Positions 47,944-56,548 of a DNA stretch of 64,000 nt are shown here, piece by piece; positions within the stretch are counted from its first letter, which is position 1; the number at the start of each line of letters is the position of its first letter. The stretch is from Arthrobacter oryzae (GTDB lineage: Bacteria > Actinomycetota > Actinomycetes > Actinomycetales > Micrococcaceae), in the NCBI RefSeq assembly GCF_030812315.1, contig NZ_JAUSSM010000005.1, forward strand, positions 248,001 through 312,000, given 5' to 3'. Position numbers and translations under genes: made by a program. The notes beneath the pieces were generated by a model. The model was given only the letters and a program-made list of their open reading frames with translations. It searched no databases and had not been told where the DNA came from.

Positions 47944-48369
47944 CTAGCGGAACTTGGCGAACATCCTCAGCGGCTCGGGGCTGAAGTCGGAGCCTTCGGT
48001 GAATCCCATGGCCTGGTAGAAGGCGCGCTGCCCGGCGTCGTTATCAGTGATGAGTACCGTCTGCCGGACATGCCCGTATTGGGACTGGATGGCTTCAAGC
48101 ATCGTCCGACCGGCGCCGGAACCCTGAAACGAAGGGGCAACCAGGATGTCCTGGACGTAGCAGATGGTGGCATCGTCGGAAATTGCGCGAGCCAGGCCGA
48201 CAAGTTCTCCGGCGGCGCTCCGGCAGGTCACCACAAACGCTGAACCCCGGATCGCCTGGACCAGCACCGCGGGATCTTCGGTGTAGGCGGTCCACCCCAC
48301 TGATTCGTACAAGGTGATGACTTCTGCGTCGGAATTCTGGCTGCCGACATGAACGGTGAACTCAGGCAT
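47944..48369 (-). CDS. GNAT family N-acetyltransferase
   Basis: A 141-residue single-domain acetyltransferase. VQDILVAPSFQGSGAGRTML near residue 72 is the acetyl-CoA loop, followed by ITDNDAGQRAFYQAMGF. The N-terminus DAEVITLYESVGWTAYTED resembles the family's substrate half. The target amine is unknown. It is convergent with the HNH gene. Confidence 0.88.
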   Translation of the reverse strand: MPEFTVHVGSQNSDAEVITLYESVGWTAYTEDPAVLVQAIRGSAFVVTCRSAAGELVGLARAISDDATICYVQDILVAPSFQGSGAGRTMLEAIQSQYGHVRQTVLITDNDAGQRAFYQAMGFTEGSDFSPEPLRMFAKFR

Positions 48370-48489
48370 CGGACCAGTGTTGCATGGCAGGGCTCCGCCA
48401 AGGCCTTCGAAATGCGCTCAGAAACGAAGGCTTCCATGGGGTGCTATCGTGACAACGCGCTGGCGGGCTGTGTTCAGTGCACAAGCAAC

Positions 48490-49137
48490 ATGCCGGGCGA
48501 AACAGGGGGAGCGCATCGTGACAAGGACAGCGGCCGAACACCACGGGCCCCAGAAACCAATCCCGAAAAACCCGTCCGCGTCCTCTTCTACGGTGTGACG
48601 GGCAGCGGCAAGTCTTCGGCAGCCCATGCATATGCGGCAGCTTCGGGACTCCCGGAGTTTTCGGCCGACGACGATATTGGCTGGCTTCCCGGCTGGCAGC
48701 AACGCACCGTCGAACAGCAACGGGAAATCGCGGCGGCCGTGGCTGCACGCGATCGCTGGGTCCTCGACAGCGCCTACGGCGTATGGGCGGACATCGTTGT
48801 CCCCCGCGCGGAACTCGTTGTCGCGTTGGACTATCCCCGTTGGCTTTCCCTCTTCCGGCTAGTGCGCCGTTCCCTTCGGCGGATCATCACAAGGCAGCCC
48901 GTGTGCAACGGAAATGTCGAAACGCTCGGGAGGCTCGTCGCGAGGGATTCGATCTTCTACTGGCACTTCAACTCATTCGCCAGGAAGAAGCGCGTGTTCA
49001 GGGAGTGGCAGTCCAATCCGGACATGCCGCCGGTGATGGCGTTCCGCTGGCCCGGGGAGCTGGACGAATGGCTGGCCCAAGTCGCCGCCGCTGCTGCGGC
49101 TACGGTGCGCGCAGCTGACGACTCGGGCCACCCCTGA
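48490..49137 (+). CDS. Adenylate kinase-like P-loop protein (FlaR/topology-modulation type), start or N-terminus uncertain
   Basis: A Walker A motif, GVTGSGKSSAAHAYAA, is followed by RDRWVLDSAYGVWADIVVPR and ALDYPRWLSLFRLVRRSLRR, as in small adenylate-kinase-related proteins called topology modulation proteins. It would phosphorylate a nucleotide or other small molecule, or act as a regulatory ATPase. The in-frame ATG at 48490 has no ribosome-binding site. A GTG at 48518 with a strong AGGGGGA opens another frame that runs to 48598. Adding one base to the A5 run at 48566–48570 would join that frame to the P-loop frame, so a one-base deletion or read error is possible. Confidence 0.75.
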   Translation: MPGETGGAHRDKDSGRTPRAPETNPEKPVRVLFYGVTGSGKSSAAHAYAAASGLPEFSADDDIGWLPGWQQRTVEQQREIAAAVAARDRWVLDSAYGVWADIVVPRAELVVALDYPRWLSLFRLVRRSLRRIITRQPVCNGNVETLGRLVARDSIFYWHFNSFARKKRVFREWQSNPDMPPVMAFRWPGELDEWLAQVAAAAAATVRAADDSGHP

Positions 49138-49153
49138 GCTGAGCCTCGGCCGG

Positions 49154-49993
49154 CTATTTCTTTCCGAAGAGCCCGCCCAACAGCCCGCCGAGGCCGCCGC
49201 CGTCGTCGTTCTTCTTTTTCTCTTCCTGGTGCTCGGCCGTTCGGCCGTCGGGGAGGTCGACGTCGATCAACTCGCCCGGGACGGGTGCGCCGCCGTGCTG
49301 TATCGGTTGACCCAGTGGTCCGGTCGGGGCTTGCGTCGCCGAATTCTTCACGGGCTCCTGGACCACGGCACCCCTAGTCTGCTGCCCGCCCTGATTTTCT
49401 CCGCCAAGAATGCCGCCAAGGATGTCCCCGAACCCTCCGCCTTGGGATCCTTGCGGACCCTGTGATCCGCCGCCAAGAATTCCACCCAGGATGCTGCCGA
49501 GATCGATCCCGCCGGGCTGGCCTGCAGTATCGCCGCCCGAACCACCGCGGCTGGCCACGTCGCCGGCCCCGCCTCCCGCGTTCTGTCCGCCGAGGATCTT
49601 TTTGGCGAGGTAAGACATCACAATGGGGGCGAGAATGGGCAGGAGCTTCCGGACAAGGTCGCCGCCAATGCCGCCGAGGTTGGCAGACCCTGCGAGCTGG
49701 CTTGCCACCTGGTCCTGCTGCCCGCCAAACACATGGCTCACGATCTTCTCGCCATCGTCGGTGTCCACCTGCGAGGCGTCCACGCCGCCGTCTACGAGCC
49801 CGTCACGGTGCTGGGCCAAGGCGGATTCGAGTGACGCGGCACCCTCCGGCGCCTGTGCGTTGCTTTGCATACCGGCGAGGAGGGTGGGTACTGCGGCCTC
49901 CACGGCTGCCTGCGCAGACTCCCTGTCCGTGCCCAGCAGCCCGGCAATCTGGTCGACGGGTATCTGTTCCAGAATCTCGCGGATGTCAGTCAT
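49154..49993 (-). CDS. DUF937 domain protein
   Basis: 279 residues. The N-terminal DUF937 part (residues 1–130) has IPVDQIAGLLGTDRESAQAA and GGIGGDLVRKLLPILAPIVM near 107. The rest is Gly/Gln-rich with repeated LGGILGG blocks, and ends GGLGGLLGGLFGKK. The ATG follows AAGGAGAACGCC. The domain is widespread and of unknown function; it is not obviously secreted. It is divergent from ribF. Confidence 0.85.
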   Translation of the reverse strand: MTDIREILEQIPVDQIAGLLGTDRESAQAAVEAAVPTLLAGMQSNAQAPEGAASLESALAQHRDGLVDGGVDASQVDTDDGEKIVSHVFGGQQDQVASQLAGSANLGGIGGDLVRKLLPILAPIVMSYLAKKILGGQNAGGGAGDVASRGGSGGDTAGQPGGIDLGSILGGILGGGSQGPQGSQGGGFGDILGGILGGENQGGQQTRGAVVQEPVKNSATQAPTGPLGQPIQHGGAPVPGELIDVDLPDGRTAEHQEEKKKNDDGGGLGGLLGGLFGKK

Positions 49994-50248
49994 GGCGTTC
50001 TCCTTCAGCCCCGCGTACGGCCGCGGGCATCGATGGATGCGGCGCGCAGCTGCGTCGCCGGGTGCTGCCCTTGCATCCTAGTCCGGGACGCAGACCCGCG
50101 AAAGGCTAGGCTGGACATGGCCGGGCGTCGGTTGCCGCGGCGTGGTTTCGGGTAATTGGCACGGGCAATTGCGGGTAATCTTAGAGAGTTCCGGAGCCCG
50201 GCGCGGCCCTCCGGACGAGTCAATGGCAGGCAGTAAAAGGCGAGGTTG

Positions 50249-51232
50249 ATGGTCCACATCTGGAACGATCCGTCCGAGGTCCCCGAGGACTTCGGCCCTA
50301 CCGTTGTCACGTTCGGCAATTTCGACGGCGTGCATCGGGGGCACCAGCAGGTGCTTTCACAGCTCATCCGCACGGCCCGACTCAACGGGGCGCGGTCAGT
50401 AGCGGTCACTTTTGACCCCCATCCCGCGCAGGTCCACCGGCCCGAGTCAGCTCCCGAGCTCATCATGGGGCTAGAGGACAAGCTTGTTGCACTCGGTGAG
50501 CTGGGGCTGGATGCCGTCCTGGTCATGAAGTACTCCCTGGAACTCGCCAGCCTCAGCCCCGAAGAATTCGTCGCCGGCGTCCTCGTGGACAGACTCAGGG
50601 CCAGCCACGTGGTGATTGGCCACGACGCCCGCTTTGGCCGCGGCAACTCCGGCGACCTGTCCACCATGCAGGAGCTGGGGGAGAAGTTCGGCTTCACGGT
50701 GCAGGTCATCAGTGAGTTCGGCTCTGAAGGATTTCCCATCCACGACGACGGCGGCGAGGACCGCCGCTGTTCGTCCACCTGGGTTCGTGAGGCCTTGCGG
50801 GAGGGCGACGTCGCCACGGCGGCCGCCGTATTGGGCCGCCCGCACCGGATGCGCGGCGAGGTGGTCCACGGGGCTGCCCGCGGCCGGGCGCTCGGTTTCC
50901 CCACCGCAAACCTGGCCTCCGAAGCCAGCGGTTACATTCCGGCGGACGGTATCTACGCCGGCTGGCTGGTGGACCAGATCGGCACCCGGTGGCCTGCAGC
51001 CATCTCGGTCGGCTCGAACCCGACGTTCGACGGCGTCAGCCGGCAGGTTGAAGCACATGTCATCGACCGCCCGGAAGAGCCGGTTGAAGACTTCGATCTG
51101 TACGGCCAGACAGTAGTGGTGGAATTCGTGGCACGGCTGCGGGGCATGGTGGCGTACCGTGGGCCGGAGGCGCTCGTCGAACAGATGCGCCTGGACGTCG
51201 TCCAGGCCCACGACATCCTGTTCCGGCGCTGA
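50249..51232 (+). CDS. ribF: Bifunctional riboflavin kinase/FAD synthetase
   Basis: A 327-residue enzyme making FMN and then FAD from riboflavin. The N-terminal nucleotidyltransferase domain has TFGNFDGVHRGHQQVLSQL near residue 18 and STWVREALREGDVATAAAVL near 175. The C-terminal riboflavin kinase domain begins GEVVHGAARGRALGFPTANL, with the kinase motif GFPTAN and NPTFDG following. ATG at 50249 used; the TTG three bases earlier is less likely. GGCGAGG precedes it. Confidence 0.96.
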   Translation: MVHIWNDPSEVPEDFGPTVVTFGNFDGVHRGHQQVLSQLIRTARLNGARSVAVTFDPHPAQVHRPESAPELIMGLEDKLVALGELGLDAVLVMKYSLELASLSPEEFVAGVLVDRLRASHVVIGHDARFGRGNSGDLSTMQELGEKFGFTVQVISEFGSEGFPIHDDGGEDRRCSSTWVREALREGDVATAAAVLGRPHRMRGEVVHGAARGRALGFPTANLASEASGYIPADGIYAGWLVDQIGTRWPAAISVGSNPTFDGVSRQVEAHVIDRPEEPVEDFDLYGQTVVVEFVARLRGMVAYRGPEALVEQMRLDVVQAHDILFRR

Positions 51233-51261
51233 CCACAGTCACTGGCAAGGAAGGCACCGCT

Positions 51262-52116
51262 GTGTCCGTTGAGAAGAACACGAGGAAACTGGAGAAGGAC
51301 ATTGTCCGGGATTTCAGTTCGCGGATGAGCTACGCGTCCTACCTGCAGCTGCCCACGCTCCTGAGCGCGCAGCAGCCGGTCAGCGATCCCGAACACCATG
51401 ACGAGCTGCTGTTCATCATCCAGCACCAGACCACTGAGCTCTGGCTGAAGCTGGTCCTTCACGAGCTGCGTAGCGCGGCAGCATGGCTCCGCAGCGACGA
51501 CTTGGGCTCCGCCCTGAAGGCAATTGCGCGCGTCAAGCACATCCAGAAGACCCTGACAGAGCAGTGGTCGGTACTGGCCACGCTCACACCCACCGAGTAC
51601 TCGCAGTTCCGCGGCTTCCTGGGCAATTCCTCGGGGTTCCAGTCCAGCCAGTACCGGGCAGTCGAGTTCGTCCTCGGCAACAAGAACCGCAAGATGCTTC
51701 CGGTGTTCGAATCCGATCCCGAGGCCCACGAGCAGCTCCGCCGCGTCCTTGAGGCGCCGAGCATCTACGACGAATTCCTGGCCTACCTGCACCGCCAGGG
51801 CTTCGGGATTCCGACTTCCATGCTGGAACGGGATGTCACCAAAGCGCACGAGTTCTGCCCCGAACTGGTGCCCGTGTTCAAGCACATCTACGAGAACGCG
51901 GCGGACAACTGGGGTGCGTACGAAGCATGCGAGGAACTGGTGGACCTGGAGGACAACTTCCAGCTGTGGCGGTTCCGGCATCTGCGGACGGTGCAACGGA
52001 CCATCGGCATGAAGGGGGGCACCGGCGGTTCCAGCGGGGCAGCGTTCCTGCAGAAGGCCCTGGAGCTGACCTTCTTCCCCGAACTCTTCGCCGTCCGGAC
52101 GGAGATCGGGCAATGA
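51262..52116 (+). CDS. kynA: Tryptophan 2,3-dioxygenase
   Basis: A 284-residue heme dioxygenase that opens the indole ring of tryptophan to N-formylkynurenine. DELLFIIQHQTTELWLKLVL near residue 47 is the catalytic/substrate helix with the conserved His, GFLGNSSGFQSSQYRAVEF near 118, and the heme-ligand histidine lies in LWRFRHLRTVQRTIGMKGGT near 234. Its GTG start lies 29 bases after ribF, and its stop overlaps kynU (ATGA). Confidence 0.96.
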   Translation: MSVEKNTRKLEKDIVRDFSSRMSYASYLQLPTLLSAQQPVSDPEHHDELLFIIQHQTTELWLKLVLHELRSAAAWLRSDDLGSALKAIARVKHIQKTLTEQWSVLATLTPTEYSQFRGFLGNSSGFQSSQYRAVEFVLGNKNRKMLPVFESDPEAHEQLRRVLEAPSIYDEFLAYLHRQGFGIPTSMLERDVTKAHEFCPELVPVFKHIYENAADNWGAYEACEELVDLEDNFQLWRFRHLRTVQRTIGMKGGTGGSSGAAFLQKALELTFFPELFAVRTEIGQ

Positions 52117-53357
52117 GCACGGTTCCCGAGACCCAAGACGCCCTGCTGCAGCGCGCCGTCGAACTCGACGCCGCGGACCCGCTGGCCGGCTACCGCGACC
52201 ACTTCGTCGGAACAGACACGGACCTGTCCTACCTCGACGGCAACTCGCTGGGCCGTCCGCTCAAGCGGACCGTCACGGACATCGGCGCCTTCATCCAGGA
52301 CAGCTGGGGCGGCCGGCTGATCCGCGGCTGGGACGAGGACTGGCTGCAGCTGCCGGAAGCCATCGGCGACCAGCTGGGCCGGGCCGTGCTCGGCGCTGCT
52401 CCCGGGCAGACCATCATCGCCGACTCCACCACAGTGGTCCTGTACAAGCTGATCCGCGCTGCCCTCGCCGCGGTGAAGGACCGCGCCAGAACCGAAATCG
52501 TGCTGGACACGGACAACTTCCCCACGGACCGGTACCTCCTGGAAGGCATCGCCCAAGAAGAAGGGTTAACGCTGCGCTGGATCGACGCCGATCCGGCCGC
52601 CGGCGTGACCGTGGACCAGGTGAAGGCCGCCGTAGGGCCGGCCACCGCCGTCGTTGTCCTCAGCCAGGTGGCATACCGGTCGGGGTTCCTCGCCGACCTC
52701 CCGGCGATCACGTCGGCAGTGCACGACGCCGGTGCGCTGGTGGTGTGGGACCTGTGCCACTCTGCCGGGTCAATTGAGCTGCAGCTGGATGGTGCCGGCG
52801 TCGACTTCGCCGCGGGCTGCACGTACAAGTACCTCAACGGGGGACCTGGCTCGCCCGCCTTCGCCTACGTCAATTCGCGCCACCTGCCCGCGCTGAGCCA
52901 GCCGATCTGGGGCTGGATGGGCCGCAAGGACGCCTTCGAAATGGCGGCCGGCTACGAACCGGCACCCGGGATCCGCAGCTTCCTCAGCGGAACGCCGGCC
53001 ATCTTCGGCATGATCGCGATGCAGGGCACGCTGGACCTGATCGAAGAAGCCGGCATGAAGGCACTCCGCGAAAAATCCCGGAAGCTGACGGCGTTCGCGC
53101 TGGAACTCCATGACGCGTGGCTGGCTCCGGCCGGCGTCCTGCTGGCAACGCCGAGGGACCCGGAACAGCGGGGGAGCCACATCACCGTGGACCACCCGGA
53201 CTTCCGGGAGATGACGGCCGAGCTCTGGGACCGGGACGTCATCCCCGATTTCCGGGCACCGCACGGGATCCGGATCGGACTGTCACCGCTCAGTACGTCT
53301 TTCGCGGAGGTCTACCGCGGTGTCGCCGCCATCCGCGATCTGCTGGAGCGCCCGTAG
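52113..53357 (+). CDS. kynU: Kynureninase
   Basis: A 414-residue fold-type I PLP hydrolase that splits kynurenine to anthranilate and alanine. SYLDGNSLGRPLKRTVTDIG near residue 38, WDLCHSAGSIELQLDGAGVD near 212 (PLP Asp) and CTYKYLNGGPGSPAFAYVN near 235 (Schiff-base Lys) are diagnostic. The arylformamidase that links it to kynA is not in the operon and must be encoded elsewhere or be spontaneous. The start overlaps the kynA stop. Confidence 0.96.
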   Translation: MSTVPETQDALLQRAVELDAADPLAGYRDHFVGTDTDLSYLDGNSLGRPLKRTVTDIGAFIQDSWGGRLIRGWDEDWLQLPEAIGDQLGRAVLGAAPGQTIIADSTTVVLYKLIRAALAAVKDRARTEIVLDTDNFPTDRYLLEGIAQEEGLTLRWIDADPAAGVTVDQVKAAVGPATAVVVLSQVAYRSGFLADLPAITSAVHDAGALVVWDLCHSAGSIELQLDGAGVDFAAGCTYKYLNGGPGSPAFAYVNSRHLPALSQPIWGWMGRKDAFEMAAGYEPAPGIRSFLSGTPAIFGMIAMQGTLDLIEEAGMKALREKSRKLTAFALELHDAWLAPAGVLLATPRDPEQRGSHITVDHPDFREMTAELWDRDVIPDFRAPHGIRIGLSPLSTSFAEVYRGVAAIRDLLERP

Positions 53358-53409
53358 GCCGCGCGCCCGCTAGCGCCGGCCGGCATCTTTGATGAGTCAA
53401 CACGGTGTT

Positions 53410-53439
53410 TCGACAAGATTGCGGCTGGGCCGGTAAACT
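53410..53439 (+). promoter_or_regulatory. Candidate promoter of rpsO
   Basis: TCGACA at 53410–53415 and TAAACT at 53434–53439 with an 18-base spacer match a vegetative promoter loosely (TTGACA/TATAAT). It lies in the 223-base gap between kynU and rpsO. Confidence 0.4.
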
Positions 53440-53492
53440 AAACGTTGGATCCGGCTGCAGTCCGTGGCGGCTGGCTCTTGTTATGTGCAGGA

Positions 53493-53512
53493 ATCCCCGG
53501 TTTAGCGGGGAT
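53493..53512 (+). promoter_or_regulatory. Leader hairpin upstream of rpsO
   Basis: ATCCCCG and CGGGGAT are perfect 7-base arms around a six-base loop, about 70 bases before the rpsO start. It may be part of the S15 autoregulatory leader or a kynU terminator. Confidence 0.45.
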
Positions 53513-53580
53513 CTCCGGTACAGGCACACCCGGCAGTGAGTTACTGATTCGGGCCTCACGGCACATCTCTAGGAGTTATT

Positions 53581-53850
53581 GTGGCACTTGACGCCGCTGT
53601 AAAGCAGTCCATCATCAAGGATTTCGCAACGTCCGAGGGCGACACCGGTTCACCGGAGGTCCAGGTTGCAGTCCTGACTCAGCGGATCAAGGATCTCACT
53701 GAGCACATGAAGGAGCACAAGCACGACTTCCACACCCAGCGCGGTCTGCTGGCCATGGTTGGTCGTCGCAAGCGTATGCTCACCTACCTCAAGAACACTG
53801 ACATTGCCCGCTACCGTGCGCTCATCGAGCGTCTCGGCCTGCGCCGCTAG
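53581..53850 (+). CDS. rpsO: 30S ribosomal protein S15
   Basis: 89 residues of standard S15: [20 protein letters not shown] near residue 14, [20 protein letters not shown] near 45, and LIERLGLRR at the end. It binds the central domain of 16S rRNA. The start is a GTG after TAGGAGTTATT. A terminator follows, then pnp, the usual order. Confidence 0.98.
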   Translation: MALDAAVKQSIIKDFATSEGDTGSPEVQVAVLTQRIKDLTEHMKEHKHDFHTQRGLLAMVGRRKRMLTYLKNTDIARYRALIERLGLRR

Positions 53851-53862
53851 TCTGAATAAAGG

Positions 53863-53892
53863 GGCGGCCCTTTCCTTCCGGAACGGGCCGCC
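53863..53892 (+). terminator. Rho-independent terminator after rpsO
   Basis: GGCGGCCC pairs with GGGCCGCC across a 14-base loop, which itself includes TTCC/GGAA, followed by TTCTTC. Confidence 0.85.
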
Positions 53893-54096
53893 TTCTTCAG
53901 TAGAAAACTAAACAGGAGGATCAACCGCATCACGCATTCGCGGTCCTCGGTAGTGATTCCCGGGAACGGCTTCGAAGAATGAAGCCCGGCCCGTGGGTCT
54001 CGATCGATGACCGGGTGCAGTGCAGGCCAGTAGACAGATGCTGGACTGGGTTGATGCGGCTGGACTTCCGTTAACCAAGAAACGGAGGTGACTCTC

Positions 54097-56337
54097 TTGG
54101 AGGGTCCCGAAATCCAGTTCTCAGAAGCTGTCATTGATAATGGCCGCTTCGGTAAGCGTGTAATCCGCTTCGAAACCGGCCGTCTTGCCAAGCAGGCAGC
54201 CGGCGCAGCCATGGTGTACATCGACGAAGACACCGCGCTGCTGTCCGCAACCACCGCCGGCAAGCACCCGCGTGAAGGCTTCGACTTCTTCCCGCTGACC
54301 GTTGACGTCGAAGAGCGTATGTACGCCGCCGGCCGCATCCCGGGCTCGTTCTTCCGCCGCGAAGGCCGCCCGTCCACCGAAGCCATCCTGGCTTGCCGCC
54401 TCATGGACCGCCCGCTGCGCCCGGCCTTCATCAAGGGCCTGCGCAACGAGGTCCAGATCGTCGTCACCGTCCTGGCGATCAACCCGGACGAGCTCTACGA
54501 CGTCGTGGCCATCAACGCCTCCTCGATGTCCACCCAGCTCTCCGGCCTGCCCTTCTCCGGCCCGATCGGCGGCGTCCGCGTTGCCCTCGTTGCCGACGAG
54601 AACGGCTCGCAGTGGGTTGCTTTCCCGAAGCACTCCCAGCTCGAGAACTCCGTGTTCAACATGGTCGTTGCCGGCCGCATTGCAGGTGACGACGTCGCCA
54701 TCATGATGGTTGAAGCCGAAGCCACCGACAACTCCTGGAACCTCATCAAGGAACAGGGCGCCACAGCCCCCACCGAAGAGGTTGTTTCCGAAGGCCTCGA
54801 GGCTGCCAAGCCGTTCATCAAGGCCCTCTGCGACGCCCAGGCCGACCTGGCTGCCCGCGCCGCGAAGCCGACCGTCGAATTCCCGGTCTTCCTCGACTAC
54901 GAGGATGATGTCTACGCCGCTGTTGAAGCCGCTGCCGCTGAGAAGCTGGCCGCTGTCTTCCAGATCGCTGACAAGCAGGAACGCGACGTCGCAACGGATT
55001 CGCTCAAGGACGAAGTCACTTCTTCGCTCGCAGGCCAGTTCGAGGGCCGCGAGAAGGAGCTGTCCGCAGCTTTCCGCTCGGTCACCAAGCAGGTTGTGCG
55101 CCAGCGCATCCTCAAGGACCAGATCCGCATCGACGGCCGCGGCCTGACGGACATCCGCCAGCTCACCGCCGAGGTTGAGGTTCTGCCCCGCGTCCACGGT
55201 TCGGCTATCTTCGAACGCGGCGAGACCCAGATCATGGGTGTCACCACGCTGAACATGCTGAAGATGGAACAGCAGATCGATTCGCTGTCGCCGGTAACGC
55301 GCAAGCGCTACATGCACAACTACAACTTCCCGCCGTACTCCACCGGTGAGACCGGCCGCGTGGGTTCGCCCAAGCGCCGCGAAATCGGTCACGGTGCACT
55401 CGCAGAGCGCGCCATCGTGCCGGTGCTGCCGTCCCGCGAGGAATTCCCGTACGCCATCCGCCAGGTGTCTGAGGCTCTCAGCTCCAACGGTTCGACGTCG
55501 ATGGGTTCCGTCTGCGCCTCCACGCTGTCCCTGCTCAACGCAGGTGTGCCGCTGAAGGCTGCCGTTGCCGGTATCGCCATGGGCCTGGTTTCCGACCAGG
55601 TGGACGGCCAGACCCGCTACGCGGCCCTGACCGACATCCTCGGCGCCGAAGATGCCTTCGGTGACATGGACTTCAAGGTTGCCGGCACGTCCGAGTTCGT
55701 CACAGCAATCCAGCTGGACACCAAGCTCGACGGCATTCCGGCCTCCGTCCTGGCTGCTGCACTGAAGCAGGCACGCGAAGCCCGCCTGCACATCCTCGAG
55801 GTCCTGAACTCCGCGATCGACACCCCGGACGAGCTCTCCGAGTTCGCGCCGCGCGTCATCGCGGTCAAGATCCCCGTGGACAAGATCGGCGAGGTCATCG
55901 GGCCCAAGGGCAAGATGATCAACCAGATCCAGGAAGACACCGGCGCGGACATTTCCATCGAGGACGACGGCACCGTTTACATCGGCGCCACCAACGGCCC
56001 GTCCGCCGACGCCGCACGCTCCGCGATCAACGCCATCGCCAACCCGCAGGTTCCGGAAATCGGAGAGCGCTACCTGGGTACGGTCGTCAAGACCACCACC
56101 TTCGGTGCTTTCATTTCCCTCACCCCGGGCAAGGACGGTCTGCTGCACATCTCCGAGCTGCGCAAGATCGCCGGCGGCAAGCGCGTTGACAACGTCGAGG
56201 ACGTCGTCGCCGTTGGCCAGAAGATCCAGGTTGAGATCACCAAGATCGACGATCGCGGAAAGCTGTCCCTTTCTCCGGTCATCGCCGAGGAAGAAGGCGC
56301 TGAAAGCGCCGACGTCGTCGAGGCGGCCGCAGAGTAG
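54097..56337 (+). CDS. pnp: Polyribonucleotide nucleotidyltransferase (PNPase)
   Basis: A 746-residue phosphorolytic 3'-5' exoribonuclease and RNA polymerase. Two RNase PH-like domains (residues about 10–240 and 330–560) are joined by a helical region and followed by KH ([20 protein letters not shown] near 605) and S1 ([20 protein letters not shown] near 660) domains. The TTG at 54097 is chosen because GGAGG ends 8 bases before it; the GTG at 54088 overlaps the Shine-Dalgarno. About 195 bases separate it from the rpsO terminator and probably hold its promoter and leader. The acidic Ala/Glu tail is usual. Confidence 0.96.
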   Translation: MEGPEIQFSEAVIDNGRFGKRVIRFETGRLAKQAAGAAMVYIDEDTALLSATTAGKHPREGFDFFPLTVDVEERMYAAGRIPGSFFRREGRPSTEAILACRLMDRPLRPAFIKGLRNEVQIVVTVLAINPDELYDVVAINASSMSTQLSGLPFSGPIGGVRVALVADENGSQWVAFPKHSQLENSVFNMVVAGRIAGDDVAIMMVEAEATDNSWNLIKEQGATAPTEEVVSEGLEAAKPFIKALCDAQADLAARAAKPTVEFPVFLDYEDDVYAAVEAAAAEKLAAVFQIADKQERDVATDSLKDEVTSSLAGQFEGREKELSAAFRSVTKQVVRQRILKDQIRIDGRGLTDIRQLTAEVEVLPRVHGSAIFERGETQIMGVTTLNMLKMEQQIDSLSPVTRKRYMHNYNFPPYSTGETGRVGSPKRREIGHGALAERAIVPVLPSREEFPYAIRQVSEALSSNGSTSMGSVCASTLSLLNAGVPLKAAVAGIAMGLVSDQVDGQTRYAALTDILGAEDAFGDMDFKVAGTSEFVTAIQLDTKLDGIPASVLAAALKQAREARLHILEVLNSAIDTPDELSEFAPRVIAVKIPVDKIGEVIGPKGKMINQIQEDTGADISIEDDGTVYIGATNGPSADAARSAINAIANPQVPEIGERYLGTVVKTTTFGAFISLTPGKDGLLHISELRKIAGGKRVDNVEDVVAVGQKIQVEITKIDDRGKLSLSPVIAEEEGAESADVVEAAAE

Positions 56338-56369
56338 TCTGCAGCACACTTCGTAGTACCAACACGACG

Positions 56370-56400
56370 GCGGGGCCGGTGGATCATCCACCGGCCCCGC
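56370..56400. terminator. Terminator-like perfect palindrome after pnp
   Basis: GCGGGGCCGGTGGAT and ATCCACCGGCCCCGC are perfect 15-base arms separated by a single C. No T-run follows. A duplicated TTAAGCCGAGC (56429 and 56449) lies just downstream. Confidence 0.8.
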
Positions 56401-56548
56401 TGCCGTTAATCCGCCAGACCCGCCGCTGTTAAGCCGAGCCTGCCGCCGTTAAGCCGAGCGGTGGAACGGCCATTTCCCGGAGCATAGAGGGAATGGTCCG
56501 CTGGTACGATTGCAGGCAGATTTGGCACCCGTTTCTTGAAAGGCCTTA

